From Streptomyces morookaense (GTDB lineage: Bacteria > Actinomycetota > Actinomycetes > Streptomycetales > Streptomycetaceae): DNA of 64,000 nt. The DNA is taken from assembly GCF_013030945.1 (NCBI RefSeq), contig NZ_JABBXF010000033.1, positions 62,001 to 126,000 on the forward strand. The letters are read 5' to 3'. The notes beneath the pieces were generated by a model, which saw only the letters and a program-made list of their open reading frames with translations, did not search any database and was not told the origin of the DNA. The translations under genes were made by a program, and so were the position numbers. Below, piece by piece: positions 49,627 to 58,826 of this stretch (the stretch's first letter is position 1; every line of letters begins with the position of its first letter).

Positions 49627-51191
49627 CCGACGTCGACGTGCTCGTGGTCGGTGCCGGGCCGACCGGTCTGCTCGCGGCCTGCGAGCTGCTGCGGCGCGGT
49701 GTGCGCGTGCGCGTGATCGACCGGGCGGCGGAGCCGATGCGGGTGCCCAAGGCGCTGTCGCTGTGGCCGCGGGTGCTGGACATCCTGGAGGACCTGGGCG
49801 TCGCCGACGAGATCCGCCGGGCCTCCGTGCCGATCCGGGCGTTCAGTTACTTCTCCGAGCGGCGGCCGCTGGCCTCGTTCACGTTCGCCGAGGACCTGCG
49901 GGCGCGCCAGTTGCCGCAGCCGGAGACCGAGCGGATCCTCGCCCGGCGGCTGCGGTCGCTGGGCGGCAAGATCGAGCGGGGTGTGCGGCTGCTGGCGCTG
50001 GACGACGTGGACTTCTCCGGCCGCATCGAGGCGACGGACGGCGTCACGGCCGTGCTGGAGCATGCCGGCGCGGTACTGGAGCGGTTCCGGGTGCCCTTCG
50101 TGATCGGTGCGGACGGGGCGGGCAGTTCCGTGCGCGGGCAGCTGGGCATCGGGTTCCAGGGGACGACGTACGAGATGGCGTTCGCGCTCGTGGACTCCCG
50201 TGTCGAGGGCCGGCTGCCGCGGGACGAGATCCTCTACTACCAGGCGCCGACGGGCACGTTGGTGATCGTTCCGCAGCCCGGCGGCGTCCACCGCTTCCTG
50301 TCCGTCATGCCCGAGGGCGGCGGCGAGGTGGGGGTGCCGATGATGCAGGCGCTGGTGGACGAGCGCGGTCCGCGCGGGGTGCGGCTGACGGAGCCGGTGT
50401 GGCAGACGGAGTTCCGGGTGCACGCGCGGCGGGCCACGGAGTTCCGGCGGGGCCGGGTCTTCCTCATGGGGGATGCGGCGCATGTGCACAGCCCGGCGGG
50501 CGGGCAGGGGATGAACAACGGGCTGCAGGACGCGCACAACCTGGGCTGGAAGCTGGCCGCCGTGATCCGCGGCGAGTCGCCGTCCTCCCTGCTCGACGGC
50601 TACGGTCCCGAACGCTCCGAGGCCACGCGGAAGATCGTCCGGGACACGGACGTCCAGACCCGGGCCTGGATGGCGGACGGTCCCGGCCGGGTACTGGCCC
50701 GGGACGCGGCCTTCCGGCTGCTGGACCGCACGGGTGCCGTGTCCCGCTTCTACACGCCGGTCATGGCGGGGCGGCGGCTGGCCTATGCGCCGGAGCGGGA
50801 CACCCAGCTGCCGGGCGGCCGCGCCGCGTGCCGGCTGCGGGGGCGGCTGTCCGGCGGGGCCCGCGTCGGCGGCACGTTCCCGCGGCAGGCCGCGCTCGCG
50901 GCCGGTATCGGGGGGCCGCAGGACGGTCCGCCGGGCTGGACGCTGGCCCTCCATACGCCCGCGGCCGACAGTGCGTGGCTGACGGAAATCGGCCATATCG
51001 CGGCCCGTTGGCCGCAGATCGCCGTCGTGCGGCTGCCCAAGTCGGCCGGAGCGGCGACGGGTTGCGGCAAACAGGGCTATTACCTCGTCCGCCCGGACGG
51101 ACATATCGCAGCACATGGCCACAAGAACGACCTGAACCGGCTGGAGCGGGAACTCGGCACCGTCCTCGCGCACCGGGCGGCGATGACCTGA
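49623..51191 (+). CDS. Class A FAD-dependent aromatic hydroxylase
   Basis: 522 residues. FAD motifs VLVVGAGPTGLLAACELL (residues 5-22), VIGADGAGSSVRGQLG and FLMGDAAHVHSPAGGQGMNNGLQDAHNLGWKLA. The C-terminal thioredoxin-like domain appears shortened and ends GKQGYYLVRPDGHIAAHG. It has the same architecture as the monooxygenase at 17715. In context it would hydroxylate the anthranilate ring or the diazotized product. Last gene of the aromatic operon, followed by a nested hairpin. Confidence 0.88.
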   Translation: MTDVDVLVVGAGPTGLLAACELLRRGVRVRVIDRAAEPMRVPKALSLWPRVLDILEDLGVADEIRRASVPIRAFSYFSERRPLASFTFAEDLRARQLPQPETERILARRLRSLGGKIERGVRLLALDDVDFSGRIEATDGVTAVLEHAGAVLERFRVPFVIGADGAGSSVRGQLGIGFQGTTYEMAFALVDSRVEGRLPRDEILYYQAPTGTLVIVPQPGGVHRFLSVMPEGGGEVGVPMMQALVDERGPRGVRLTEPVWQTEFRVHARRATEFRRGRVFLMGDAAHVHSPAGGQGMNNGLQDAHNLGWKLAAVIRGESPSSLLDGYGPERSEATRKIVRDTDVQTRAWMADGPGRVLARDAAFRLLDRTGAVSRFYTPVMAGRRLAYAPERDTQLPGGRAACRLRGRLSGGARVGGTFPRQAALAAGIGGPQDGPPGWTLALHTPAADSAWLTEIGHIAARWPQIAVVRLPKSAGAATGCGKQGYYLVRPDGHIAAHGHKNDLNRLERELGTVLAHRAAMT

Positions 51192-51200
51192 CATTTCCCA

Positions 51201-51246
51201 CTACCTCAGGGGCCTTCCTCCCATGTGGGAGTTGCCTCTGAGGTAG
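51201..51246. terminator. Nested palindrome after the aromatic operon
   Basis: Outer arms CTACCTCAGGGGC and GCCTCTGAGGTAG match at 12 of 13 positions, and an inner hairpin CTCCCA-TG-TGGGAG lies inside. No T-run follows. It can end the operon, or serve as operator of the Rrf2-type gene whose start is 54 bp downstream. Confidence 0.6.
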
Positions 51247-51299
51247 AAGCATGTACAAGTATTTTGCACGACCAATTACCCGTCTATACCATCCAGTTC

Positions 51300-51779
51300 A
51301 TGCGAATGAGCGAGGGCGTGGAATGGGCCTTGCACACCTGCCTCAACCTGGCCTGGGTCGGCCCGGAGCGGGCGGTGACCGCGGCGCGGCTCGCCGCGTT
51401 CTACGACCTTCCCCCGGCCTATCTCGGCAAACAGCTGCAGGCGCTGACCCGGGCCGGGGTGGTCAGCTCCAGTCCCGGCCCGCGGGGCGGCTTCCGGCTG
51501 GCGCGCGAGCCCGGGGCCATCACGCTGATGGACATCGTGGCCGCCATCGAGGGCCCGGAGAAGGCGTTCCGCTGTTCCGAGATCCGCCACCGCGGGCCCC
51601 AGAGCCAGATATCGCAGGTCACGGACCATCCCTGCCATGTGTCCCGGTACATGAGGGAGGCCGAGCTGGCCTGGCGGCGGCAGCTGGCCGCCAGGACGCT
51701 CACCGACCTCCAGCACACGGTGGTCCGCAGCTCGCCGGGCATTCCGGAGCGGACGCGGGAATGGTTCCTCGCTCAATGA
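51300..51779 (+). CDS. Rrf2-family regulator, RsrR-like iron-sulfur sensor
   Basis: 159 residues. The winged helix is MRMSEGVEWALHTCLNLAWV...AARLAAFYDLPPAYLGKQLQALTRAGVVSSSPGPRGGFRLAR. Only two Cys lie in the sensor loop, 20 residues apart (AFRCSEIRHRGPQ and TDHPCHVSRYM), the spacing I recall for RsrR of S. venezuelae, which holds a [2Fe-2S] cluster with two Cys, Glu8 and His33. Glu8 is kept here; the position of His33 appears to be Tyr (AAFYDLP against AELHDVS). It follows the aromatic operon and could sense redox state or nitric oxide. An ATG at 51306 is an alternative start. Confidence 0.82.
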   Translation: MRMSEGVEWALHTCLNLAWVGPERAVTAARLAAFYDLPPAYLGKQLQALTRAGVVSSSPGPRGGFRLAREPGAITLMDIVAAIEGPEKAFRCSEIRHRGPQSQISQVTDHPCHVSRYMREAELAWRRQLAARTLTDLQHTVVRSSPGIPERTREWFLAQ

Positions 51780-51813
51780 TCGCGAATTGCGTTCATTGTG
51801 GTCGCGCTCCGAA

Positions 51814-51905
51814 GCGCCCGCACCGGGCGCCCCTTACGGGGCCGTGGTCGCGCCCACGCGGCGGAGCCGCATACCGACACAGTCCCGCGCCCCTTACGGG
51901 GCGCA
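51814..51905. repeat. Degenerate intergenic repeats
   Basis: Several short hairpins of the GCGCCCCTTACGGGGC type (51825-51842, 51886-51903) fill the gap between the Rrf2 gene and the converging MocR gene. Confidence 0.6.
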
Positions 51906-51919
51906 CCGTGACGGGGCGC

Positions 51920-53338
51920 TTACGGCGCCGGCGGCAGCGCCCCGCACAGCGCCTCCAGGGCACCGGCAAACGCGTGTTCCGGCGGCGTGCCGTAGCCGAC
52001 GACCAGCCCGTCGGACGGGCCCGCCCCGCACACGTCATGCCGGTACAGACCGAGCCCCTCCACGGCCAGCCCCTGCCAGGCGGCCGCCCGCACCACGGAC
52101 TGCTCGGTGCCGGGCGGCAGTTCGAGCACCGCGTGCAGCCCGGCCGCGATGCCGGTGACCCGGACGTGCGGGGCGCGCTCGGCGAGGACGGCGATCAACT
52201 GGTCGCGGCGGCGCCGGTAGTGCTTGCGCATCCGGCGCACGTGCCGGTCGTACGAGCCCGACGCGATGAAGTCCGCGAGGGTCAGCTGCTCCAGGGCGCT
52301 CGCGAACATCTCCCGGTCGCCCTTCGCCGCGACCACGTCGTCCACCAGATGCCCCGGCAGCACCATCCAGCCCAGCCGCAGCGCCGGCGAGAGACTCTTG
52401 CTGACCGAGCCGATGTAGACCACGCGTTCCGGGTCGAGGCCCTGCACGGCGCCCACCGGCTGCCGGTCGTAGCGGAACTCCCCGTCGTAGTCGTCTTCCA
52501 GCACCAGACCGCCGCCCGCCCGCGCCCAGTCCACGACCGCCGCCCGCCGCTCCGGGTGCAGCGGGCCGCCCGTGGGGAACTGGTGGGCCGGGGTCAGCAG
52601 CACGGTCTGCGCGCGCGTCCCGTCGAGCTTCTCGACACAGGCCCCGTGCGCGTCCACCGGCAGCGAGACGGTGCGCAGCCCGGCGGCGGCGAGCAGGGAG
52701 CGGTAGTGGCCGAGGCCGTACGCCTCCACGGCGACGGTCCCGCTGCGCACTTCGCCGAGCAGGCGCAACGCCCCTGCGAAGCCCGAGCAGATGACGATCC
52801 GGGCGGGGTCCGCCCGTACACCGCGGGCCCGGGCCAGGTACTCGGCCACGGCGTGCCGGAGTTCGATGCGTCCGCGCGGATCGCCCGGCCCGAAGGCGTC
52901 GTTGGGGGCCGCGGTCAGGGCGCGGCGTGCGGAGGCGAGCCAGGCGGTGCGCGGAAAGGCGGAGGCGTCCGGGGTGCCCTGGACGAGGTTGTAGGCGGGT
53001 CGGGACGGGCGGTTGGGGGTGGTGGGACGGCGCGGGGTGTCGCTCTTCGGCGGCTGGGCGCGCCGGGCGACCTGGGTGCCGGATCCCTGACGGGCCGTCA
53101 ACCACCCTTCGGCGACGAGCTCGGCGTACGCCTCCGCCACGGTGTTGCGGGCGAGGCCGAGGTCGGCGGCGAGCGAACGGTAGGGCGGCAGCCGGGTGCC
53201 GGGGGCGAGCCGGCCGGTGCGTATCGCCTCGCGCAGCGCGGCCATCAGCGCACCGCGTCGGCTGCCGGGCTCCGCGGGCAGTTCCAGATGCAGGTCACTG
53301 CCCGGCGCGTCACCGGGGTCACCTTGCGGATTGACCAT
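51920..53338 (-). CDS. MocR-family (GntR-aminotransferase) regulator
   Basis: 472 residues. The GntR winged helix is RRGALMAALREAIRTGRLAPGTRLPPYRSLAADLGLARNTVAEAYAELVAEGWL. The class I aminotransferase domain follows, with DYDGEFRYDRQPVGA and the PLP Lys in YIGSVSKSLSPALRLGWMVLP. The family senses PLP-linked amino compounds. ATG 53338 is preceded by GGGGTGA; GTG 53347 is possible. It is divergent from the AhpD-like gene (60 bp), which it probably controls. Confidence 0.9.
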   Translation of the reverse strand: MVNPQGDPGDAPGSDLHLELPAEPGSRRGALMAALREAIRTGRLAPGTRLPPYRSLAADLGLARNTVAEAYAELVAEGWLTARQGSGTQVARRAQPPKSDTPRRPTTPNRPSRPAYNLVQGTPDASAFPRTAWLASARRALTAAPNDAFGPGDPRGRIELRHAVAEYLARARGVRADPARIVICSGFAGALRLLGEVRSGTVAVEAYGLGHYRSLLAAAGLRTVSLPVDAHGACVEKLDGTRAQTVLLTPAHQFPTGGPLHPERRAAVVDWARAGGGLVLEDDYDGEFRYDRQPVGAVQGLDPERVVYIGSVSKSLSPALRLGWMVLPGHLVDDVVAAKGDREMFASALEQLTLADFIASGSYDRHVRRMRKHYRRRRDQLIAVLAERAPHVRVTGIAAGLHAVLELPPGTEQSVVRAAAWQGLAVEGLGLYRHDVCGAGPSDGLVVGYGTPPEHAFAGALEALCGALPPAP

Positions 53339-53397
53339 CGATTTCACCCCGGAATTGCACCACAGACACGGGCGATTGTCCTCCTAGGGTCGGTGAC

Positions 53398-53844
53398 ATG
53401 ACTGCTGCTCAGCGAATGAACTTCACCAAGGCCGCCCCCAAGGTCTTCAAGGCGATGATCGCCCTGGACGCGGCCGCCCGCGCCGACCTGGACCCGACGC
53501 TCGTCGAGCTCGTCCAGATCCGCGCGTCCCAGGTCAACCACTGTGCGTACTGCCTCGACATGCACACCAAGGACGCCCGCAAGGCGGGCGAGAGCGAGGA
53601 GCGGATCTACCAGCTGAACGCGTGGCGCGAAGCCGGGCTCTACACGGAGAAGGAGCAGGCCGCCCTCGCCCTGACCGAGGCGGTCACCGTCCTGACGGAC
53701 GGGTTCGTCCCGGACGCGGTGTACGAGGAGGCCGCGCGCCACTTCGAGGAGTCGGAGCTGGCGCAGCTGATCGCGCTGATCTTCACGATCAACGCGTGGA
53801 ACCGCATCGCGGTGTCGACCCGGAAGATCCCCGGAACCGAGTGA
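53398..53844 (+). CDS. AhpD-like carboxymuconolactone decarboxylase-family protein
   Basis: 148 residues. The redox motif is CAYCLDMHTKDARKAGES (residues about 50-67), i.e. Cys-x-x-Cys-x-x-x-His, as in AhpD-type alkylhydroperoxidases. The C-terminal LIALIFTINAWNRIAVSTRKIPG is typical. It is commonly controlled by a divergent regulator, here the MocR gene. Confidence 0.9.
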   Translation: MTAAQRMNFTKAAPKVFKAMIALDAAARADLDPTLVELVQIRASQVNHCAYCLDMHTKDARKAGESEERIYQLNAWREAGLYTEKEQAALALTEAVTVLTDGFVPDAVYEEAARHFEESELAQLIALIFTINAWNRIAVSTRKIPGTE

Positions 53845-53911
53845 CGCCTACCCGACCGTCGCCCCGCAGCGCGGAAACGTTGCGGGGCGACAACCCAAGG
53901 GAGCCCGCACC

Positions 53912-55105
53912 ATGACCACCACGGACACCCCGATAACCACCGGGGAGCCCCGAAGAGCCCCGCTCAAGGGCTGGCTGGCCGTAGCCGCCGTCACGCTCGG
54001 CATCTTCAGTCTGATGACCTCCGAGCTCCTCCCCGTCGGCCTCCTCACCCCGGTCGGCGAAGCCCTCCACGTCTCGGACGGCACCGCCGGCCTGATGGTC
54101 ACGGTGCCCGGCCTGGTCGCCGCGCTCTCCGCGCCCATCGTGACGGTCGCGACCGGCCGCGTCGACCGCCGCATCGTCCTCGGCGTCCTCGTCGGCCTGG
54201 TCGGCGTCGCCAACCTCGCCTCCGCCTTCGCCGACCACTTCGCGGTCGTCCTCGGCGCCCGTTTCCTCATCGGCATAGCCGTCGGCGGCTTCTGGGCCAT
54301 CGCGGGCGGCATCGCCCTGCGCCTGGTGCCCGAGGAGCACGTGGGCCGGGCCATGGCCATCATCTTCGGCGGTGTCGAGACCGCCTCCGTCCTGGGCGTG
54401 CCGACCGGCACCCTGATCGGCGATCTCAGCGACTGGCGCACGGCGTTCGCGGCCGTCGGCGGTCTCGGCCTCGCCTCGCTGTGCGCCATGGTCCTGCTGC
54501 TGCCGCCGCTGCCCGCCGACGAGTCCCTCACGTTCGCCGAACTGCCGCGCGTCCTCCGGCGGAACCGCGGTGTGCGGGTCGGGGTCGTGATCACGTTCCT
54601 GCTGGTGACGGGCCACTTCGTGGCGTACACGTTCGTCCGCCCGATCCTGCAGGACGCGGGCGTGGACGGCAGCAAGGTCAGCATGATGCTGCTGATCTTC
54701 GGCGTGGCCGGCATCACCGGCAACTTCCTGGCCGGAGCGCGGGTTTCGCAGCACGTGCGGCGGATCGTACTGGTCATCTCCGTCGTGCTGACGGCCGCGA
54801 TGGTGCTGTTCGCCCTGCTGGGCGGCGGCGGCATGGCCGTGGGCATCGTCCTGCTGATCCTGTGGGGCCTCGGCTACGGGGCCGTCCCCGTGAGCCTCCA
54901 GACGTGGATCCTCCAGGCCGCCCCCGAGGCCACGGAGGCCGCCTCCTCTCTCTACGTGTCGATGTTCAACTTCTCCATCGCACTGGGGGCGTTGGCGGGA
55001 GGCCTCGCCTTCGACAACATCGCCATGACGAGCGTGCTGTGGATCGGAGCGGTGCTCGCTGCGCTCACGCTGGCGGTGGTGGGGCCCCGCCGCAAGACCA
55101 CCTGA
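53912..55105 (+). CDS. MFS transporter (DHA1 efflux type)
   Basis: 397 residues and about 12 membrane segments. Motifs: GIFSLMTSELLPVGLLTPVGEALHVSDGTAGLMVT in helices 1-2, VATGRVDRRIVL as motif A, GGFWAIAGGIALRLVPEEHVGRAMAIIFGGVETASVLGVPTG in helices 4-5. It belongs to the AraJ/SotB-like group. It lies 67 bp after the AhpD-like gene. Export of the cluster product or of a toxic aromatic is possible. Confidence 0.88.
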   Translation: MTTTDTPITTGEPRRAPLKGWLAVAAVTLGIFSLMTSELLPVGLLTPVGEALHVSDGTAGLMVTVPGLVAALSAPIVTVATGRVDRRIVLGVLVGLVGVANLASAFADHFAVVLGARFLIGIAVGGFWAIAGGIALRLVPEEHVGRAMAIIFGGVETASVLGVPTGTLIGDLSDWRTAFAAVGGLGLASLCAMVLLLPPLPADESLTFAELPRVLRRNRGVRVGVVITFLLVTGHFVAYTFVRPILQDAGVDGSKVSMMLLIFGVAGITGNFLAGARVSQHVRRIVLVISVVLTAAMVLFALLGGGGMAVGIVLLILWGLGYGAVPVSLQTWILQAAPEATEAASSLYVSMFNFSIALGALAGGLAFDNIAMTSVLWIGAVLAALTLAVVGPRRKTT

Positions 55106-55179
55106 ACCCCGTCCCCCGCGCCCACTCCCCCGGGGCGCGGGGGGCGGCCCCTCTCCTGTCGAATACCGAAAGGCTGCCC

Positions 55180-56700
55180 GTGACCGCCATCACCCCCGCC
55201 GACCCCGGCTACGCCGCCCTCACCACCCGCGGCAACAACAAGCGGTTCACCGCGAACCCCGAGGCGTTCCACGTCGCCACGTCGACCGCCGACGTCGTCG
55301 CGGCCGTCACCGAAGCCCTGCGCAGCGGCAAGCGCATAGCCGTCCGCAGCGGCGGCCACGGGTACGAGGACTTCAGCGGTGCCCCGGGCACCCAACTCGT
55401 CGTCGACCTGGGCGAGATGACCGCCGTCGCCTTCGACGCCGAGCGCAACGCCTTCATGGTCGAGGCGGGCGCCCGGCTCGACGACGTGTACCGCACGCTG
55501 TACGAGGGCTGGGGCGTCGCCGTCCCGGCCGGCAACAGCGCCACCGTCGGCCTGGGCGGGCACGTCCAGGGCGGCGGCTACGGGTCGCTCAACCGCCGGC
55601 ACGGGCTGATCGTCGACCACCTGCACGCCCTGGAGGTGGTCGTGACGGACGCGGCCACCGGCGAGGCCCGGGCCGTCGTCGCCACCCGCGACGCGGACGA
55701 CCCGCACCACGACCTGTGGTGGGCGCACACCGGCGGGGGCGGCGGCAGCTTCGGCATCGTCACCCGGTACTGGTTCCGCAGCCCGGACGCCACCGGCACC
55801 GACCCGGAGCAGCTGCTCCCGCGCCCGTCCGCCGAGATGCTCACCAGCACCGTGCTGTTCCCGCGCGCCACGCTCGACAAGCCCGCGTTCCGCACGCTCG
55901 TCGGCGCCTACGGCCGCTGGCACGAGCGCAACAGCGCACCGGACTCGCCCTGCGTCCACCTCTTCGCCAGCCTGGTGCTGCTCGGCCGACAGCGGCCGCG
56001 GCCGGAGGAGGGGCAGGACATGGGCGCCGTCCTCGTCACGCACGTCGAGGCCGACCGCCCGGACGCCGCGCAGCTGCTCCAGGACTTCCTCGACGAGGTG
56101 ACCGGGGACGCCGCCCTCTCCCCCGTCGTCCTGCCGACCGAGACCGTGCCGTGGCTCGTCTCCAAGAAGGCGCTGTCCGACGCGCAGGATGCCGAGATCG
56201 GCCGCCAGAAGGTCAAGTCCGCCAATTTGCTGGGGGCGTTCACGGACGACCAGGCGGACGCGCTGTACGACTTCCTCGACGACGCGGACGCCGTCCACGA
56301 CAGCAGCCTCGTGGCCCTGGACTCCTTCGGCGGCCGCACCTCCGCCGTCGCACCGGACGCCACCGCCGCGGCCCAGCGCGATGCCGTCCTGAAGGTCCTC
56401 TTCATGAGCACCTGGCAGGACGCGGCGCTCGACGAGGCGGCCCTCGCCTGGATGCGGCGCTGCTACGGCGCGGTATTCGCCAAGACCGGCGGCGTCCCCG
56501 CCCCCGTCCCGGGCGGGAACGCGGACGGCTGTTTCATCAACTTCGCCGACGTCGACACCGCCGACCCCGAGCAGAACACGTCGGGCGTGCCGTGGCACGC
56601 GCTGTACTTCAAGGACAACTACCGCCGTCTGCAAGCAGTGAAGGGGGTGTACGACCCGGCCGAGGTGTTCCGCCACCCGCTCTCGGTGCGCCCGGCCTGA
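55180..56700 (+). CDS. BBE-type FAD-linked oxidoreductase (cytoplasmic)
   Basis: 506 residues. FAD_binding_4 domain: RIAVRSGGHGYEDFSG, whose His is the expected 8-alpha flavin attachment; VPAGNSATVGLGGHVQGGGYG, in which the second attachment Cys of bicovalent enzymes is absent; HTGGGGGSFGIVTRYWF. The C-terminal BBE segment is WHALYFKDNYRRLQAVKGVYDPAEVFRHPLS. There is no signal peptide. Such enzymes oxidise alcohols, ring bonds or hydroquinones in natural product pathways. GTG start after AAAGG. Confidence 0.88.
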   Translation: MTAITPADPGYAALTTRGNNKRFTANPEAFHVATSTADVVAAVTEALRSGKRIAVRSGGHGYEDFSGAPGTQLVVDLGEMTAVAFDAERNAFMVEAGARLDDVYRTLYEGWGVAVPAGNSATVGLGGHVQGGGYGSLNRRHGLIVDHLHALEVVVTDAATGEARAVVATRDADDPHHDLWWAHTGGGGGSFGIVTRYWFRSPDATGTDPEQLLPRPSAEMLTSTVLFPRATLDKPAFRTLVGAYGRWHERNSAPDSPCVHLFASLVLLGRQRPRPEEGQDMGAVLVTHVEADRPDAAQLLQDFLDEVTGDAALSPVVLPTETVPWLVSKKALSDAQDAEIGRQKVKSANLLGAFTDDQADALYDFLDDADAVHDSSLVALDSFGGRTSAVAPDATAAAQRDAVLKVLFMSTWQDAALDEAALAWMRRCYGAVFAKTGGVPAPVPGGNADGCFINFADVDTADPEQNTSGVPWHALYFKDNYRRLQAVKGVYDPAEVFRHPLSVRPA

Positions 56701-56899
56701 CCGGGCGGGCCGCTGGGGCCGCTGTACCGACCGTGTCCGGACGGAAATACTCCGCTCCGGGCGCGGTCACTGCTGCATGCTCCCGTCATCTGGCCTTCAC
56801 ACCACGGGACTTGGGACCCCATTGACTCGGCCATTACTCGATGCGTAGCTTCCGACACGTACGCCGATCATTCTTTGCGCTGCACCATAGGGGGGCCAC

Positions 56900-58807
56900 A
56901 TGGGAAGCATTGTGTCGCAGGGGAGGAAGGCCGGTGCGAGTGCGCTCACCGTCCTGGAATTGCTGGCCGCCGAGGCGCCGATAAGCCACTTCGAGTCGCT
57001 GGTCGACGACGCCCGCCGGCAGGGCATGGGCGAAGCCGACCTGGCATTACTGGAAACGGCGAAACGGCTCGGTCTCGCGGTCTACGCGCAGGCGGAGCGA
57101 AGACAGCGCAAGGAGGCCCGGCTCACCGCGTTCATCGAGGCGGGAAAAGGCATCGCCACCGTCCAGGACGTGCCCTCCCTGCTTTCCGTGCTGGCCCGCA
57201 AGGCCTGCCGGCTCTTCGATCTCGACGTCGCCTGGATCACCGCCTTCGGCCGCGACGCGGGCACCGTCACCGTCAGTGCCTGCGACGGTCACACCACGGC
57301 GCTCCGCACCGGACTCCGCATTCCCGACGACCCCGCCATGAGCGGCGGCACCGCCCCTTTCTGGACCCCCGACGTCGCAGCCGACGAAAGACTCGCGCAC
57401 AGTCCCGCGCTCGATTCCCTGCTGAAATCCGAGGGAATTCACGCCGTCGCCGCGATCCCCCTCACCGACGGCAGCCGCCCGTTCGGCACGCTGTACGTGG
57501 CGGGCCGCAGCACGCGCTGGTTCACGTCGGCCGAAGTGTCGCTCATGGCCTCCCTCGCCGAACTCGCCGACGTCACCATCGAGAAGACCCGCATGCTGGA
57601 ACAGGCGGCCGACTGCCTCTCCGCCCCCGGACGCACCGCGGGGGACACCGCCTCCGTGCACGGCAGGCTGATGTCCCTCGTGCTGGACGGGGCCGGCCTG
57701 GCCGCCCTGCTCGACGAGGCGGGCCGCCATCTGGACGGCGCGCTGCGCGTCCACGCGCCCGACGGCGGGATCCTGGCCGGTGCGGACGGGATGCCCGCCG
57801 GGTCCGAGTCCGAGGCCGACACGCTGCGCGCCATGGTCGACGCCCACGCCCTGCGCGAACCGATCCTGCTGGACTGCGGCCTGTGGGCCGCGCCCCTCCT
57901 CGCGGGCGACCGGGACCTGGGCACGCTCCTGCTGCACCCCCGCCGGCCGCTCGCCGACGGGGACGAGCAGCTGCTCTCCTTCACCGCCCAGACCGTCGCC
58001 GCCCTGCTGCTCCTGCAGCACACCACCGCGCCGTCGGCCACCGGCCACGACCACGACTGGCTGCTGGACGACCTGCTGACCAGCCCGCAGCGCCCGGCGG
58101 GCCGGTTCGAGGAACGTGCCGCCCGGCTGGGCATCGACCTGGCCCGGCCGCACGTGGTCGTCGTCGCCCGCCCCGAGGGCGAGGCCGCGGACAACCGGAC
58201 GGCCATCTGGGCGTCCTCGTACGCGCGCCGCATGAACGGCCTGAGGAGCACGCACGCCGGCTGCACCGTCCTGCTGGTGCCGGGCACCGATGCGACGGCC
58301 GCGGCGGAACAGGTTTCCCGCGGCCTGGCCCCGCTGCTGGAACGGCCGGTGACCGTCTGCGCCTCCGGCCCCATCACCTCGGTGGCTGCGGTGCCCGCCG
58401 CCTTCCAGGAAGCGCTGCGCTGCCTGGAGGCGATGATTGCGCTGGGCGCGACGGGGGGCTTCACGTCGGCCGCCGAACACGGCTTCCTGGGCGTGCTGTT
58501 GTCCGACACGCATGACGTCGAGGGGTTCATCCGCTCGATGATCGGGCCGCTGGTCGCGTACGACACGCAGCGCTACACGGAGTTCACGCGCACGCTGGAC
58601 GCGTACTTCGCGGCGGGCGGCAGCATCAACCGCACGGCGGAACGCCTGCACGTCCACCCGAACACGGTGGGGCGCCGCCTGGAGCGGATCGGCGACCTGC
58701 TCGGTCCGGAGTGGCAGCAGCCGGAACGCGCCTTCGAAATCCAACTGGCGTTGCGGCTGAGCCGCATCCAGCACGTGTTGCGGGGGCGGCGTCCGCGGGT
58801 GCCGTGA
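56900..58807 (+). CDS. GAF-PucR family transcriptional regulator
   Basis: 635 residues. A helical N-terminal part (about 1-80), a GAF domain (about 90-235; GKGIATVQDVPSLLSVLARKACRLFDLDVAW...VAAIPLTDGSRPFGTLYVAGR), a second sensor-like region (to about 375) and a PucR-type C-terminal helix-turn-helix (LDAYFAAGGSINRTAERLHVHPNTVGRRLERIGDLLG). Such CdaR/PucR-like proteins activate catabolic or secondary-metabolite genes on ligand binding. It stands alone, with its own promoter. Confidence 0.88.
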   Translation: MGSIVSQGRKAGASALTVLELLAAEAPISHFESLVDDARRQGMGEADLALLETAKRLGLAVYAQAERRQRKEARLTAFIEAGKGIATVQDVPSLLSVLARKACRLFDLDVAWITAFGRDAGTVTVSACDGHTTALRTGLRIPDDPAMSGGTAPFWTPDVAADERLAHSPALDSLLKSEGIHAVAAIPLTDGSRPFGTLYVAGRSTRWFTSAEVSLMASLAELADVTIEKTRMLEQAADCLSAPGRTAGDTASVHGRLMSLVLDGAGLAALLDEAGRHLDGALRVHAPDGGILAGADGMPAGSESEADTLRAMVDAHALREPILLDCGLWAAPLLAGDRDLGTLLLHPRRPLADGDEQLLSFTAQTVAALLLLQHTTAPSATGHDHDWLLDDLLTSPQRPAGRFEERAARLGIDLARPHVVVVARPEGEAADNRTAIWASSYARRMNGLRSTHAGCTVLLVPGTDATAAAEQVSRGLAPLLERPVTVCASGPITSVAAVPAAFQEALRCLEAMIALGATGGFTSAAEHGFLGVLLSDTHDVEGFIRSMIGPLVAYDTQRYTEFTRTLDAYFAAGGSINRTAERLHVHPNTVGRRLERIGDLLGPEWQQPERAFEIQLALRLSRIQHVLRGRRPRVP

Positions 58808-58826
58808 CCATCTGCGGGCCGGTGGG

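Noticed and set aside
42654..51191. Phenazine biosynthetic cluster
   Set aside because: PhzC-, PhzD- and PhzE-type genes are present but phzF, phzA/B and phzG are missing, and an EntA-like dehydrogenase would divert the intermediate to 3-hydroxyanthranilate.
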